Below are positions 1 through 8,441 of a DNA stretch of 64,000 nucleotides, piece after piece. Position 1 is the first letter of the stretch. Every line of letters begins with the position of its first letter. Both the position numbers and the translations under genes were made by a program. The notes under the pieces were generated by a model. It searched no databases. It had not been told where the DNA came from and saw only the letters and a list, made by a program, of their open reading frames with translations. Source of the stretch: a virus. The stretch is from IMG/VR virus record IMGVR_UViG_3300027907_000002, positions 1 to 64,000 of that record; one strand, written 5' to 3'.

Positions 1-33
1 CACTGACCAAGTAGTTGGCATAGGAGATCCTTT

Positions 34-294
34 ATGGGTTGGTTGAAAAAAGTTCTAGGGTTTATTTTCAGAACCGCAGTTCGTCCAGGTTTGGATATTT
101 TTCTGGAGCGGTATCTGGAATTGGCAAAGGACATCGTTTCTCAAGTATTAGACTCAAATAACGATGTCCCTTTCCACGAGATTAAGAGTGAGGCTTTCCG
201 TCGCCTAAAGGAGGTCACGGCTCAATCGAAGGATACCTGGATCTCTATTTTGGTAGATCTGGCCTACGAGAGTTTGAGAGCCACTCGGAAATAG
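34..294 (+). CDS. Small unrecognised protein, 86 aa
   Basis: I do not recognise this protein. It is short, helical-looking and mixed-charge, with a hydrophobic N-terminal stretch (FIFRTAVRPGLDIFLER) interrupted by arginines, so it is not a convincing membrane protein. The ATG follows a clear AGGAG site. It is the only plus-strand gene in the left half, so it is probably the end of the plus-strand late module on a circular map. Its last 50 bases overlap the 3' end of the convergent gene at 245-970. Confidence 0.65.
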   Translation: MGWLKKVLGFIFRTAVRPGLDIFLERYLELAKDIVSQVLDSNNDVPFHEIKSEAFRRLKEVTAQSKDTWISILVDLAYESLRATRK

Positions 295-970
295 AAGTCA
301 CATCTGGTTGCTTAGCACCGGCCTCTTTTTGAGCTTCTCGATCTTCGGGAGTGAAGCCGAGAGAGGCCGCAGCAGCCGGACCTGAGTCAGCACGATAAGA
401 AACCATCCTCGCACTCATCGAAGAGAAAGCCCTCTTTGTTCCTTGAGAGTTAGCCGCGTAAGTCATTGCATTCTGAGGGTTTATAGAGATACTCTGGGCC
501 TCACTAATAGCATCCAAGTTAGCCCCTAAGAAGACAAATTCCCATTTATAGATGTCTTGTTGATGGCTCACTAAGGCGCTGATTTCTCTTCGAGTGAACT
601 CCTTGCTTGAGTTCTCTTCGCCATCAGTCAAGATAACTACTACTACCTTTTCAGGACGCTCCTCCTCGGGCATAGCATAGAACCTTGCTCCGGTAGCGTT
701 GACTGTACGACCGATCGCATCGAGATAAGCAGTTCCCCAACGAGGAACGAAAGTCTCTGGAGTCAACTCGGGAGCTTCTTGAATACTCTTTCCTTCGTAG
801 ACTGCTTCGTACTCGGTGTCGAACTGGAATAGGGATACTTTGGCTTCCCCCGGCGCGGCCTTTTGAGTCCTGAGAAACTCATTGAAGCCTCCTATTGTGT
901 CGTCCTTGACCGAGCTCATTGAGCCAGAGCGATCAAGAATGATTGTGATGTCAGTTAGTCCTTGTTTCAT
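245..970 (-). CDS. von Willebrand factor A domain protein
   Basis: A single-domain VWA protein of 241 aa. The metal-ion-dependent adhesion site is complete: D13-x-S15-x-S17 in 'ILDRSGSMSS', T80 in 'RWGTAYLD', and D116 in 'VVILTDGEEN'. The fold normally binds a divalent cation and mediates protein-protein contacts. No signal peptide or membrane segment is seen, so it is probably cytoplasmic. It is the most downstream gene of the minus-strand series and starts on an ATGA overlap with the gene upstream. VWA proteins are common in large phages with unknown roles; no partner AAA ATPase of the MoxR type was found next to it. Confidence 0.88.
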   Translation of the reverse strand: MKQGLTDITIILDRSGSMSSVKDDTIGGFNEFLRTQKAAPGEAKVSLFQFDTEYEAVYEGKSIQEAPELTPETFVPRWGTAYLDAIGRTVNATGARFYAMPEEERPEKVVVVILTDGEENSSKEFTRREISALVSHQQDIYKWEFVFLGANLDAISEAQSISINPQNAMTYAANSQGTKRAFSSMSARMVSYRADSGPAAAASLGFTPEDREAQKEAGAKQPDVTSISEWLSNSRRPDLPK

Positions 971-1326
971 TGTTGTTCAAACTCCTTTTTAAGTTCTTCG
1001 TAGAAGGCCTTCCTTCGATTCTTGTTCATAGCTTCTTCAGCTTCTCTAGCTAGCTTTGTTCGATCCTCTCGATCTTTATCCTCTTTAGCTTTCTTATCCG
1101 AGAGAAAGATTCGTAGCTCATCTTGAGTCATCTCCATCCACTCTACAGGAATGTAGAAGTAGTAAGGCTCACCGTAGCGATAGGATCTGAAAGTAGCTTC
1201 GCAGTTATTGATGCTCTCGAAATCTCCATCAGCGCAGTAGATCTCTGTTCCGTAGATCTGCTCAGCTACGTTTCTAGCTAGTTCGGCGCGGTTCTCTATG
1301 TCTAGAAGAGTTTCTTTAATTGTCAT
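967..1326 (-). CDS. Unrecognised charged protein, 119 aa
   Basis: Not recognised. The N-terminal half has a mixed alpha/beta appearance with a tyrosine-rich strand (SYRYGEPYYFYIPVEW). The C-terminal third is strongly charged and probably forms one long helix. It sits in a tight chain: its ATG lies inside the end of the 59-aa gene upstream, and its TGA overlaps the ATG of the VWA gene. The coupling suggests co-translation with the VWA protein, possibly as a partner, but that is inference. Confidence 0.65.
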   Translation of the reverse strand: MTIKETLLDIENRAELARNVAEQIYGTEIYCADGDFESINNCEATFRSYRYGEPYYFYIPVEWMEMTQDELRIFLSDKKAKEDKDREDRTKLAREAEEAMNKNRRKAFYEELKKEFEQQ

Positions 1327-1495
1327 TCTCGTTTTCCTTTAGGAGTCTTCTGATCTCTGCTCGAAGGTCACTCTCTTCGTAAGGGCGGACTAGAAAGCCA
1401 TCGCGGTCACGCAGATACTCGAACTGTATGAAATAATTATCTTCCAGCTTCTCAAGAATCCACCACGCGAAGTCTTCATTGTCTTTTGGAGTCAT
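1316..1495 (-). CDS. Small acidic protein, 59 aa
   Basis: A short gene that fills the gap between its neighbours. It reads from an ATG at 1495 to a TAA at 1316 and starts 'MTPKDNEDFAWWILEKLED'. Its start overlaps the end of the upstream gene by 4 bases, and its end overlaps the next start by 11 bases, which fits translational coupling. The protein is acidic and helical with no recognisable motif. Confidence 0.6.
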   Translation of the reverse strand: MTPKDNEDFAWWILEKLEDNYFIQFEYLRDRDGFLVRPYEESDLRAEIRRLLKENENDN

Positions 1496-1938
1496 TTGAG
1501 TATCTCCACAATTAGTTGTAGTACTAAACCTAAGAGTAACAACTGAGCTACTCTGTAACGAAAGTCTACTTTGGGTTTTGACTCTCCTCTTTCTCTTTCC
1601 ATTTCAGCATGAAACGAAACGAACTCTCGAAAAGTCTCAGTGTTTGTATCCATAGTAGAGCTTCCCTCATCTTTATAGGTAGCTCCTATTACATAGGGAG
1701 GAGGCTCTACGTTTTGAAGAGCTCTACTTTGATCTATTTGTCGTTGCCGATACACCTCTATGTTCTGTTGATCAGCATATTGAGCAGCAAAATATTTAGC
1801 GTTTGCTCTAGCTATATTTTCATTCTTAGTTATATCGCGCCCTACATCGCTTACTTTTTGTAGAGACTTAAAGATCTGATCCTCTTGTTGAAGCAATTGT
1901 AAGGCTTTGAGATAATCCTGAGAGGGATACTCAGCCAC
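1492..1938 (-). CDS. Tail-anchored membrane protein candidate, 148 aa
   Basis: Not recognised. The body is polar and glutamine-rich, probably a long helix with coiled-coil character. The last 20 residues (YRVAQLLLLGLVLQLIVEIL) form one hydrophobic span, which suggests a C-terminal tail anchor with the bulk in the cytoplasm. The start is a GTG placed after a strong GGAGGTG site and overlaps the TAG of the polymerase gene by one base (TAGTG). Its role beside the polymerase is unknown. Confidence 0.65.
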   Translation of the reverse strand: MAEYPSQDYLKALQLLQQEDQIFKSLQKVSDVGRDITKNENIARANAKYFAAQYADQQNIEVYRQRQIDQSRALQNVEPPPYVIGATYKDEGSSTMDTNTETFREFVSFHAEMERERGESKPKVDFRYRVAQLLLLGLVLQLIVEILK

Positions 1939-4859
1939 TATTTCACCTCCTCTAGTTCTCCACGATTAGGCCCAACGTGAACATCCACCCCACAAGAGAA
2001 ACCTTGGGGACATAGTACTGGATTCGCTAGTTCTATAACGGGAGCCTCCATCCACTCCTTAACGTTGTGGATGCACTCATCTACATATTCATCGGGCGGG
2101 TGGAATAGTAGTTCGTCGTGAGGCATATTGATCAGCTCATATTTGTCGAGCCACCCTAGCTCAGCCATCTCAATCATCTTGAGACGGAACATCCCGTGTG
2201 AGTTATGAGCTGGACCATAGGCTATAGCTTTTTCTGCGTCCTGACCCTTACGTTTGATCCATCCTTTGTACTTGTCCTTCTCCCATTTCCAGACTTCCCA
2301 GAACCATCTTCTACCACCCCAGACACTTTGGAGATAGTTACTTCCACCTTCGTCTGTGTCAAGAGATTTCAATACAGCTTCCTGCCACGCGAAGGTCTTA
2401 GGATATATGGTGCGCAACATCGCTAAAAGCTTCTTCGCTTCGGATTCATCTCTGAAGTATTCACGGTTCTCTTGATAGAGTCTCTTGTAACCCTGACCAA
2501 AGTTTGTACCGTGGTTCAAGGGTTTCGCTTGGTTGTCTCGGACCTTTTCGTGTTTGGCGCGGATCTCTTTTAGGAAGAGTTTGAGATCAGCATCAGACAT
2601 CTGAAGGGCCTTGGACATCCCAGGATAGTTTACCAGGAATCCAGCTACGTAAGTATGCGGATCTAGTTTAGCAGTCCGCCACTTCGCCTCATCGGTGGCT
2701 AGGTTGGCGACCATAAGATCATGGAAAGCCTTATAGTCAAAGGCCACGATCTTGTGACCGGGTTCGGCTTCCATACACATTCGGAAGCGCTTGGCTAGAT
2801 CACCTCTCTTTTTAGGGAGAGTGAATACGTTAGGTGAGAGAGTAGCTAGCTGCCAAGTTGCTTTACCAACGGCGCGGGTTCGCAGTCGGCCATCCCTATC
2901 TGGAATCCAACCTCCTCTCGCCACACCGTCATCTCCGATCTTGCCTGTGTAGCTGGACTGCATCTTTTCAGTAACTCGGATCTCCCTAGATAGTTTGATA
3001 ACGGGATCTCCTGTCTCTAGCTCAAGACGCATCATCTCTTTATCGGCAGTGGTAGGGGTGCCTTTCTTGAAGTCGAGAGGGATTCGATAACCTTTTACTC
3101 TAAGGTACTCGATCATCTGCTTCGAACTACGAGGATTGAAGGGTACGAAGTTATAGAGTCGTACGTTATCTCCAACTGATCCCATTACTATCTCGGGGAA
3201 CTGTAACATTACCTCGGTAAGAGTACCTTCGAGTTCTGAGTCGAGTAACTTACGATAGACTTCTTTTACTGAGAGCTTCTTTTTGTCTACTAGCTCTTTT
3301 AGGTCTGGATGTCTGGAGTAAACAAGAGGCTTTACTTTTTCGGGTAAGTTACTATATCCGTTCTCTGGATCTTTCTTGTGAAGCTCAGTTGGAACATACT
3401 GCATCATCTTATGGGTGAGGTCAGTAACTTCTTTTGAGAGCCACGTTCGGAATTCGTCTAAACGCTTCACGGACATTGGGATTCCGCGCTGCTCCCAAGG
3501 CTCCAAGACCATATCCCGAAAGTAGATCTGAAAGTACTCGTATCCTTTCCAGAGTCCAGCCTGATGAAGCTGGCGGACTAGCTTCTCGTGAATCCTCCAC
3601 AGCGCGCAGACATCTACCACCCCATAGAACACCTCGTTGATTCCCGAGAGATGTTTCCAGGGAAACAACCAGCCATAGTCTACTGCTACTTTCTGAAGAG
3701 CTGATGGAAGATCCGGTTGTAGGACCCTTCTCATAAGCATAGTGTCATGAGACGGCCAAGCAGGTTTGATCCCAGCTTCTACGAGTATCTTGGGTTCATC
3801 AAACAATTTTCCGTTCCAGGCTATTTTTGGGTTGGGGAGTCCGAGGATGGTTCGAGTGAGCTCGGGAACTCCTGGGTCTTCCCATCTGACGAAGACACCT
3901 TCTCGGTCAGATACTGCAAACTGGATCGAAATAATTCCCCCTGTAGTGACCACCAAGTCAGCACTTCGGAAAGTTCCGCTCTTGTTATAGGCTTCTCGTT
4001 CGATCCAATCAGGATCATCCTCTCCTGCGCCCACTGCTGTAAGATTGTCACCACTCTGATCCGCGCTTCCTCCGTCGCCTGATGTAGTGTCGGCGGTGTC
4101 TCCTGATTGTGATTCGATGAATTCGATAACGACATCTTCGTCTTCCTCTCTGGATTCTTTGGTCTCTAGGTCCCACGCTACGGGAAGCGTTGGGTCCGCC
4201 TTGGCTTTCTCGTATAGCTCTCGAAGGTGATCTATTCCGACGAGGGCTCGGACTTCTGAGCTGATGTCAGCGGGAGGCCTGATTGCTCCTCTAGCCGCTG
4301 CAACCGCTCGGGAGATGTCTTGTATAAGCAGGCCAATGTATCTCGTGTTACCTCGAACGATGTAGGCGGGGTGGAGAGTTGGAATTGTAGTAATCCCATT
4401 TGGACCATCAAGCGGATAGCCTCTAACGTCCTCAATCCCGCGCTTCCGTCCAGCAAATCCCGTAAGCTCACGCAGAGCGATTCCGCCAACGGCGAGGATT
4501 GCCCTGGGTCGCAGTTCGGATATGGCTCGATCGAGATTCGGACGACAATGGGCAAGGGCGGCGTGTTCATAGGGTGCTCCTTGTAGGAAGTTATTGGGAG
4601 GACGACATCTTATAAGGTTGGTGACCCAGAAGTCCTCTCTTTTGAAATTACCTTGTCTGATGGCCCTTTCGAGGATAGAGCCTGCAGGAGCCCCATTCAC
4701 AAAGGGCTTTCCTTCTTTGGCCTCGTGTTCTCCGGATGCCTCACCCACTATTAAGACGCCATTGCGGCCACTTCCTGTTATGGAGGTAAAGTAGCCGCAT
4801 TGACGGTTAGTGGAGAGAGGGCATCCTGTGCAGGAATCTGGGAGTAAGTTGGGTAGCAT
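1938..4859 (-). CDS. Uracil-DNA glycosylase / family A DNA polymerase fusion
   Basis: A 973-residue replicative polymerase with an N-terminal uracil-DNA glycosylase domain (about 1-195). The glycosylase resembles family 4: four cysteines fit a 4Fe-4S cluster (C10, C13, C85, C105), motif 1 reads GEASG (39-43), where family 4 usually has GEAPG, and motif 2 is HPAYIVR (163-169). The 3'-5' exonuclease keeps its acidic residues: D230/E232, N349 with D354, and Y412/D416. A roughly 50-residue acidic, Gly/Ser-rich insert (238-285) follows exonuclease motif I. The polymerase domain has motif A around D708 (FDYKAFHDL), motif B with R774, K779 and Y791, and motif C as HDE (914-916). The fusion could couple removal of uracil, or reading of uracil, to synthesis. 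No helicase or primase is seen nearby. Confidence 0.92.
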   Translation of the reverse strand: MLPNLLPDSCTGCPLSTNRQCGYFTSITGSGRNGVLIVGEASGEHEAKEGKPFVNGAPAGSILERAIRQGNFKREDFWVTNLIRCRPPNNFLQGAPYEHAALAHCRPNLDRAISELRPRAILAVGGIALRELTGFAGRKRGIEDVRGYPLDGPNGITTIPTLHPAYIVRGNTRYIGLLIQDISRAVAAARGAIRPPADISSEVRALVGIDHLRELYEKAKADPTLPVAWDLETKESREEDEDVVIEFIESQSGDTADTTSGDGGSADQSGDNLTAVGAGEDDPDWIEREAYNKSGTFRSADLVVTTGGIISIQFAVSDREGVFVRWEDPGVPELTRTILGLPNPKIAWNGKLFDEPKILVEAGIKPAWPSHDTMLMRRVLQPDLPSALQKVAVDYGWLFPWKHLSGINEVFYGVVDVCALWRIHEKLVRQLHQAGLWKGYEYFQIYFRDMVLEPWEQRGIPMSVKRLDEFRTWLSKEVTDLTHKMMQYVPTELHKKDPENGYSNLPEKVKPLVYSRHPDLKELVDKKKLSVKEVYRKLLDSELEGTLTEVMLQFPEIVMGSVGDNVRLYNFVPFNPRSSKQMIEYLRVKGYRIPLDFKKGTPTTADKEMMRLELETGDPVIKLSREIRVTEKMQSSYTGKIGDDGVARGGWIPDRDGRLRTRAVGKATWQLATLSPNVFTLPKKRGDLAKRFRMCMEAEPGHKIVAFDYKAFHDLMVANLATDEAKWRTAKLDPHTYVAGFLVNYPGMSKALQMSDADLKLFLKEIRAKHEKVRDNQAKPLNHGTNFGQGYKRLYQENREYFRDESEAKKLLAMLRTIYPKTFAWQEAVLKSLDTDEGGSNYLQSVWGGRRWFWEVWKWEKDKYKGWIKRKGQDAEKAIAYGPAHNSHGMFRLKMIEMAELGWLDKYELINMPHDELLFHPPDEYVDECIHNVKEWMEAPVIELANPVLCPQGFSCGVDVHVGPNRGELEEVK

Positions 4860-5071
4860 TATAGTTTCTCTATTTTTATGGCCACCGCTCCATTCTGGAC
4901 AAGGAGTCTTATAGTCTCTATGCTAGGAGAGGTATTCTCACCTTTAAGAAAACTCTCTAAACACCTAGTAAGGACTTTCAACAATCTATCCTTTGTTTCT
5001 TTAGGAGCTGTTACCATTAGTTTTATAGTAACATCAGCTATTTCAAACTCCTTTGATCCGTCAACAGTCAT
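4859..5071 (-). CDS. Unrecognised protein, 70 aa
   Basis: Not recognised. Small alternating strand/helix protein with a lysine-rich middle (PKETKDRLLKVLTRC). Its TAA and the polymerase ATG share one base (TAATG), so it is probably translated with the polymerase. It could be a small accessory factor, but nothing in the sequence shows this. Confidence 0.6.
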   Translation of the reverse strand: MTVDGSKEFEIADVTIKLMVTAPKETKDRLLKVLTRCLESFLKGENTSPSIETIRLLVQNGAVAIKIEKL

Positions 5072-5089
5072 CTCTCGCTCCTTTACTGC

Positions 5090-5212
5090 TTAGTAACCGG
5101 ATGAGTAACCACCCTTTTTGCCGCCACCCTTTTTAGGAATGGACTTAGTTACCTTGGTAACTTTCTTGGTGGCCTTTTTGGCAGCTTTCTTAGTAGCTTT
5201 CTTAGCTGGCAT
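5090..5212 (-). CDS. Lysine/alanine-rich basic peptide, histone H1-like tail, 40 aa
   Basis: A 40-residue peptide built from AKKA/TKKA repeats ('MPAKKATKKAAKKATKK'), ending in a glycine/serine/tyrosine tail. An AGGAG site lies six bases before the ATG. Such sequences resemble the tails of bacterial histone H1-like proteins and bind nucleic acid without sequence preference. It lies just upstream of the polymerase in transcription order, so DNA compaction or polymerase assistance is plausible. The low complexity means homology cannot be claimed. Confidence 0.7.
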   Translation of the reverse strand: MPAKKATKKAAKKATKKVTKVTKSIPKKGGGKKGGYSSGY

Positions 5213-5230
5213 ATCATCTCCTGGAAAAGA

Positions 5231-5250
5231 GGGGCCTCCGAAGAGACCCC
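5231..5250 (-). terminator. Short intergenic hairpin with UUCG loop
   Basis: On the minus strand the sequence folds as GGGGtCTC-TTCG-GAGgCCCC, a GC-rich stem with a UUCG tetraloop and one mismatch, followed by TCTTTT. It sits between the 272-aa gene and the basic peptide gene. It may be a weak terminator or an mRNA processing/stability hairpin; the U-run is short. Confidence 0.5.
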
Positions 5251-5272
5251 TGGATTTATAAAGCAGAAGCGC

Positions 5273-6091
5273 TTACTTCTGATTTTTTGGAAGCTTGGTG
5301 TGGTCGAGAAGCTCAGCGACCTCAGCCCTAGCCGCTATCTGTTCACCCGAAACCGGATCTGTGAACAGGTGAGCTCTCTCATCTGAGCTGTCGATCCAGT
5401 CCTGCTTACGAGTCTCGAACTCCTCGGGAGTCTCGTCTTCGTAGCGCTCCCATTGCAAAACCTCGCTCTTGGCCTGGAGAGCCGCCATCTTCTTGATTTT
5501 CTTTTCTCCGAGAAAATCATTGGTGGCCTTGATCGCGTTGCCGTTGCGATCGTATTTGCCTTCAAGGAACACAGGCATCCCATCCTCGTCGACCTTGGGA
5601 ACTCGCACTTTCCAACGAGTCCTTACCAACAGCTTAACTCCGTCGTCACCGGCCTCTTCGAAGATCCGAAGAAACTGCTCTTGGATCTGTTCCAAGGTAG
5701 CTCCGTAGCGAGCTGGCTGGCCTGCCAGAAAACAGATAGCCGAGAGCTGCGAACCGCTCTGGCCCTGCATTACCAGGGTGGTGGGATACCAATCGTCAAG
5801 GAATCCAGTTTCCTTCTGCCGATCTTCATCCCAGATCCTGACAGTGAGGTGGCCCACAAGATAGGCCCTAACCAGTTTACCGGAGCGATCCTTCTCTCCT
5901 TTGGTGTAGCAGGGACCATTCTTAGCGTCTGGTCGGGGTCTAACGATCACCCAGTTCGGACCATCTGAGGGAGGGGCGGTCGACATCTGGGGAACCGCTT
6001 CGGGATTGATCTCGGGTACGAAACTCCCTAACTCGGGATCATTGACATCAAAAGACTCATTAGCCTCGGGATCATCAGCGTACTGTGACAT
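5273..6091 (-). CDS. Unrecognised acidic protein, possible ssDNA-binding role
   Basis: A 272-residue protein not recognised by motif. The first 45 residues are acidic and proline-rich and look disordered. The centre (about 45-165) alternates beta strands, and the C-terminal third is charged and helical. It lies immediately upstream of the polymerase genes, where many phages encode their single-strand binding protein. I would test an OB fold, but this is only positional inference: the acidic tail is at the N-terminus, not the C-terminus as in typical SSBs. Confidence 0.6.
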   Translation of the reverse strand: MSQYADDPEANESFDVNDPELGSFVPEINPEAVPQMSTAPPSDGPNWVIVRPRPDAKNGPCYTKGEKDRSGKLVRAYLVGHLTVRIWDEDRQKETGFLDDWYPTTLVMQGQSGSQLSAICFLAGQPARYGATLEQIQEQFLRIFEEAGDDGVKLLVRTRWKVRVPKVDEDGMPVFLEGKYDRNGNAIKATNDFLGEKKIKKMAALQAKSEVLQWERYEDETPEEFETRKQDWIDSSDERAHLFTDPVSGEQIAARAEVAELLDHTKLPKNQK

Positions 6092-6344
6092 TCTTTTTCT
6101 CCTTTTTCAGTCGGGTCTTGAGGGCGTCTAGAACTACTTGGCCTTTGTTAGTACGCCAAACATAGCCGTCCTCGGACTCATAGAAGAGTCCAGTCTTGAG
6201 GAATCCCAGAACTCTTTGTTTGAGAATCCACGGCGAGTTATCCTTTACTCGCACTTTGCCTTTTTTGAGAAGCTCGAACTGCTCCTCAGAGAAGAGATAC
6301 TTTTTCTTCTCTACCGTAATAATGTAAGCCGTATTTTTAGGCAT
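6075..6344 (-). CDS. Small basic protein, possible winged helix, 89 aa
   Basis: Not recognised with certainty. The order helix, helix, then a hairpin-like segment (YESEDGYVWRTNKGQVVLD) looks like a small winged-helix or HTH domain, and the protein is lysine-rich. It overlaps the start of the 272-aa gene by 17 bases, which suggests coupling. A DNA-binding role is inference from composition and fold pattern only. Confidence 0.55.
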   Translation of the reverse strand: MPKNTAYIITVEKKKYLFSEEQFELLKKGKVRVKDNSPWILKQRVLGFLKTGLFYESEDGYVWRTNKGQVVLDALKTRLKKEKKNVTVR

Positions 6345-6375
6345 CTACTATCTAGTCCTCTCTTGGATTGTGGGC

Positions 6376-7446
6376 CTATTGAGGGCCCTCTTCGGAAGTG
6401 TTGGGAACAAGTCCCAGCTTTTCCTGCGCTCGAACCATTCGCTCTAGCAAGAAAAGTTGTTCTTTGGAGAAAGAAGGTTTGAATGGGGCTAGCTCTAGCG
6501 CGTCTACCTTTTCTTCTTCGGAGAGATTCTCCATATCTAGAATGTTCTCTCGACGCAGATACTTATAGAGTTCTGCAGGGGTAGCCTTTGGAAGAGCTGG
6601 AGGAAGCTTTCTGGCCTGGACGGTTTCTTGGCGAACCTCATCCCAAACCATATCTGAAAGGGATTCCTTCATCACCAGCATTCTTGGAACAGGGTAGTAC
6701 TTAGGAGAAGGGTCAACCAAGACTCCAGTGAAGACGGACTGGTTGTGCCACACATCAACATCTGTGGTTTTGAATTGGTTGAAGAGTGGTCCCCCTCTGT
6801 TTTTGTCCCAAGCAGTTTTCAGTTGGAAGGTGGTTGCAATCAATTGAATCCCTTTTGATCTAGCTAACTGGAAGAGCCCTGAAATCAAGTACTTAACTCC
6901 AGGCCAAGCTCCTCCATAGGCTCCGGAGACTGCATTACCTGGGTCAATCCCATAGCGCGCTGCTAAAGGGGGGTTGTTCTTGATGAGCTGAGCGCATCCT
7001 ACTTGAAGATACTCCCCGTTGTCTAGAATAAGAGTGGAAAATCTGTTCTCGGGAACCGCTCTTAGGATCTGGACTGTTCGTTCGTAGACTACCTGGGGGT
7101 TGAAGTTCTCTCCGTAGACTCCCGCTATCTCGCTCATAATAGGGAAGTATGCCCCTAGTTTCATCTGAGCGGCGAGGGTCTCCCCCTTGCTCTCAAAGTC
7201 GAGCATCAGAAGTTTGTCAGGGTGATCCAGTTTCAGGACGAAAGAGGTTTTGCCAGAACCTCTATGGCCTGTTATCAGGACCATATGCCGCATTTCTGGA
7301 GGCATGATTGATTTCCCTGGCCAGATTGCGGGGCCTATTACCGGATTAGGCAAGGTACTGATTTGTTTGACTAGAACGGTTTCAGTTGGGGTCCCTTGTT
7401 TAGGTTGGGGTCTTTGTGGTGTTGGTCTAGTTGGTACTGTTGGCAT
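6376..7446 (-). CDS. RecA-like P-loop ATPase (AAA_24/Sak4-like)
   Basis: A nucleotide-binding protein of about 356 aa. The Walker A motif is GHRGSGKT (residues 60-67 with this start), and a Walker B-like strand reads LILDNGE about 75 residues later. The region from the P-loop onward resembles the single-domain RecA-like ATPases of phages that act in recombination (Sak4-type) or as replication accessory proteins. The longest frame begins at a GTG at 7491 with no ribosome site; the ATG at 7446 has AAAGGA upstream and reduces the overlap with the gene before it, so I chose it. It lies next to the polymerase block. The exact family is not certain. Confidence 0.82.
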   Translation of the reverse strand: MPTVPTRPTPQRPQPKQGTPTETVLVKQISTLPNPVIGPAIWPGKSIMPPEMRHMVLITGHRGSGKTSFVLKLDHPDKLLMLDFESKGETLAAQMKLGAYFPIMSEIAGVYGENFNPQVVYERTVQILRAVPENRFSTLILDNGEYLQVGCAQLIKNNPPLAARYGIDPGNAVSGAYGGAWPGVKYLISGLFQLARSKGIQLIATTFQLKTAWDKNRGGPLFNQFKTTDVDVWHNQSVFTGVLVDPSPKYYPVPRMLVMKESLSDMVWDEVRQETVQARKLPPALPKATPAELYKYLRRENILDMENLSEEEKVDALELAPFKPSFSKEQLFLLERMVRAQEKLGLVPNTSEEGPQ

Positions 7447-7684
7447 CTTTTTCTTTTTCCTTTCTGATTTTTTCTGGGCCGTGAGTTCCACAGTCTGTAC
7501 AGAAATCTAACTGAGCAGGCTCTCCTCTTATGGGGCGTCTTGGGAAAAGTTGATCCCATCCTCTATCTCTAAGAGCTCTATCTAGATCCAGGGACATCAT
7601 AGAACCCCATTCAATTGTTATTAGGATGGTTCTTTTGCAACAGGGACAGTCACAGTGAACTTCTATTATGGGTAGAAGTCTCAT
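7427..7684 (-). CDS. Small zinc-binding protein, 85 aa
   Basis: Cysteine pairs near both ends (HCDCPCC at 10-16 and CTDC near residue 62) suggest one bound zinc. It starts on an ATGA overlap and is the last of three consecutive small cysteine-pair proteins. Its last codons overlap the ATPase start by 20 bases. The family is not recognised; possible roles are nucleic acid or protein binding. Confidence 0.65.
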   Translation of the reverse strand: MRLLPIIEVHCDCPCCKRTILITIEWGSMMSLDLDRALRDRGWDQLFPRRPIRGEPAQLDFCTDCGTHGPEKIRKEKEKDANSTN

Positions 7685-7890
7685 AATTTTATAGCTCCTA
7701 CGTGGCAGTCCTTACAAAGCTCTTTTTCTTTCTCTATAGCCCAGCCTTCTTCTTCTAGTCTGCGTTTGACCCAATCGTCTAGCCCTCCTCGCTGCCAACC
7801 ACAGTCTATGAGTAGTTGACGCTTGACGGTCTTAGTCCCGAAGCAATTGTTGCCGTCGCAGATTACTATTACTACGGGGTCGGTTCTCAT
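7681..7890 (-). CDS. Small zinc-binding protein, 69 aa
   Basis: The pattern C(x4)C near the N-terminus (ICDGNNC) and CKDC near the C-terminus, with a GW-rich middle, fits a small zinc-bound domain seen in many phage and bacterial genomes without known function. I chose the ATG at 7890 because GGAG precedes it and it makes an ATGA junction with the upstream gene; a longer frame would add eight residues. Confidence 0.65.
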   Translation of the reverse strand: MRTDPVVIVICDGNNCFGTKTVKRQLLIDCGWQRGGLDDWVKRRLEEEGWAIEKEKELCKDCHVGAIKL

Positions 7891-8138
7891 AGAGCTTCTC
7901 CACATTCTGGGCAAGTATCGCCCTTCTGGAGATTTTCTGCCTTGTTAAATACCTCGCAGGCAGGACACATACACCATTCCAGAGTGTCTGTGAGATAGTT
8001 CTCCAACTCTATTATCGTGTAATCCAAGGCTCGAAGGTTACCTCTTCTAGCTTGACTAACAACAGCTAAAGCTAAAGATTCTAGTCTAGGAAATTCCGCT
8101 ACTATTCGCTCCAGTTTATCTTTGTCTATCTCTTCCAT
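7887..8138 (-). CDS. Small protein with C-terminal zinc ribbon, 83 aa
   Basis: The helical N-terminal two thirds lead into a C-terminal CPAC...CPEC knuckle pair, so it probably binds zinc. An AAGGAG site seven bases before the ATG at 8138 decides the start; the longer frame adds 16 residues. It overlaps the next gene by ATGA. Unrecognised function. Confidence 0.65.
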   Translation of the reverse strand: MEEIDKDKLERIVAEFPRLESLALAVVSQARRGNLRALDYTIIELENYLTDTLEWCMCPACEVFNKAENLQKGDTCPECGEAL

Positions 8139-8225
8139 TCCTCTCTCCTTGTTACTAAGTAGGTTACTACAACAGACCAGTCCCATCCCCTATGGTCGTA
8201 GTAAAGGATGAGAGATCTTATGAAG

Positions 8226-8441
8226 TTACGCTGGTTTGGGGACATCTTTCTTTTTCTCCATAGGAAGGTATGTTTCTTCGTCGTTCTCATCTATGGTAAG
8301 AAGGTTTATTCTTCCCTGGCTATCCGCTCCCCATCTTTTCTTGACATACTCTAGGGCTTTCTTTTTTGCGTCGGGTCCCTTGAATATCTTTACACTCTGA
8401 AAGTAGGGTCCCAGAGTAGGGATGTCTACGAAGACTCGCAT
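8226..8441 (-). CDS. Unrecognised protein, 71 aa
   Basis: Not recognised. It looks like a small alpha/beta domain (strand, helix, strand) with a lysine-rich end (PMEKKKDVPKPA). It overlaps the upstream gene by 16 bases, and an 87-base gap follows before the next gene. Confidence 0.6.
   Translation of the reverse strand: MRVFVDIPTLGPYFQSVKIFKGPDAKKKALEYVKKRWGADSQGRINLLTIDENDEETYLPMEKKKDVPKPA

Noticed and set aside
3747-4135. Overlapping plus- and minus-strand frames inside the polymerase
   Set aside because: They coincide with the acidic insert and exonuclease region of a clearly real gene; no ribosome sites.
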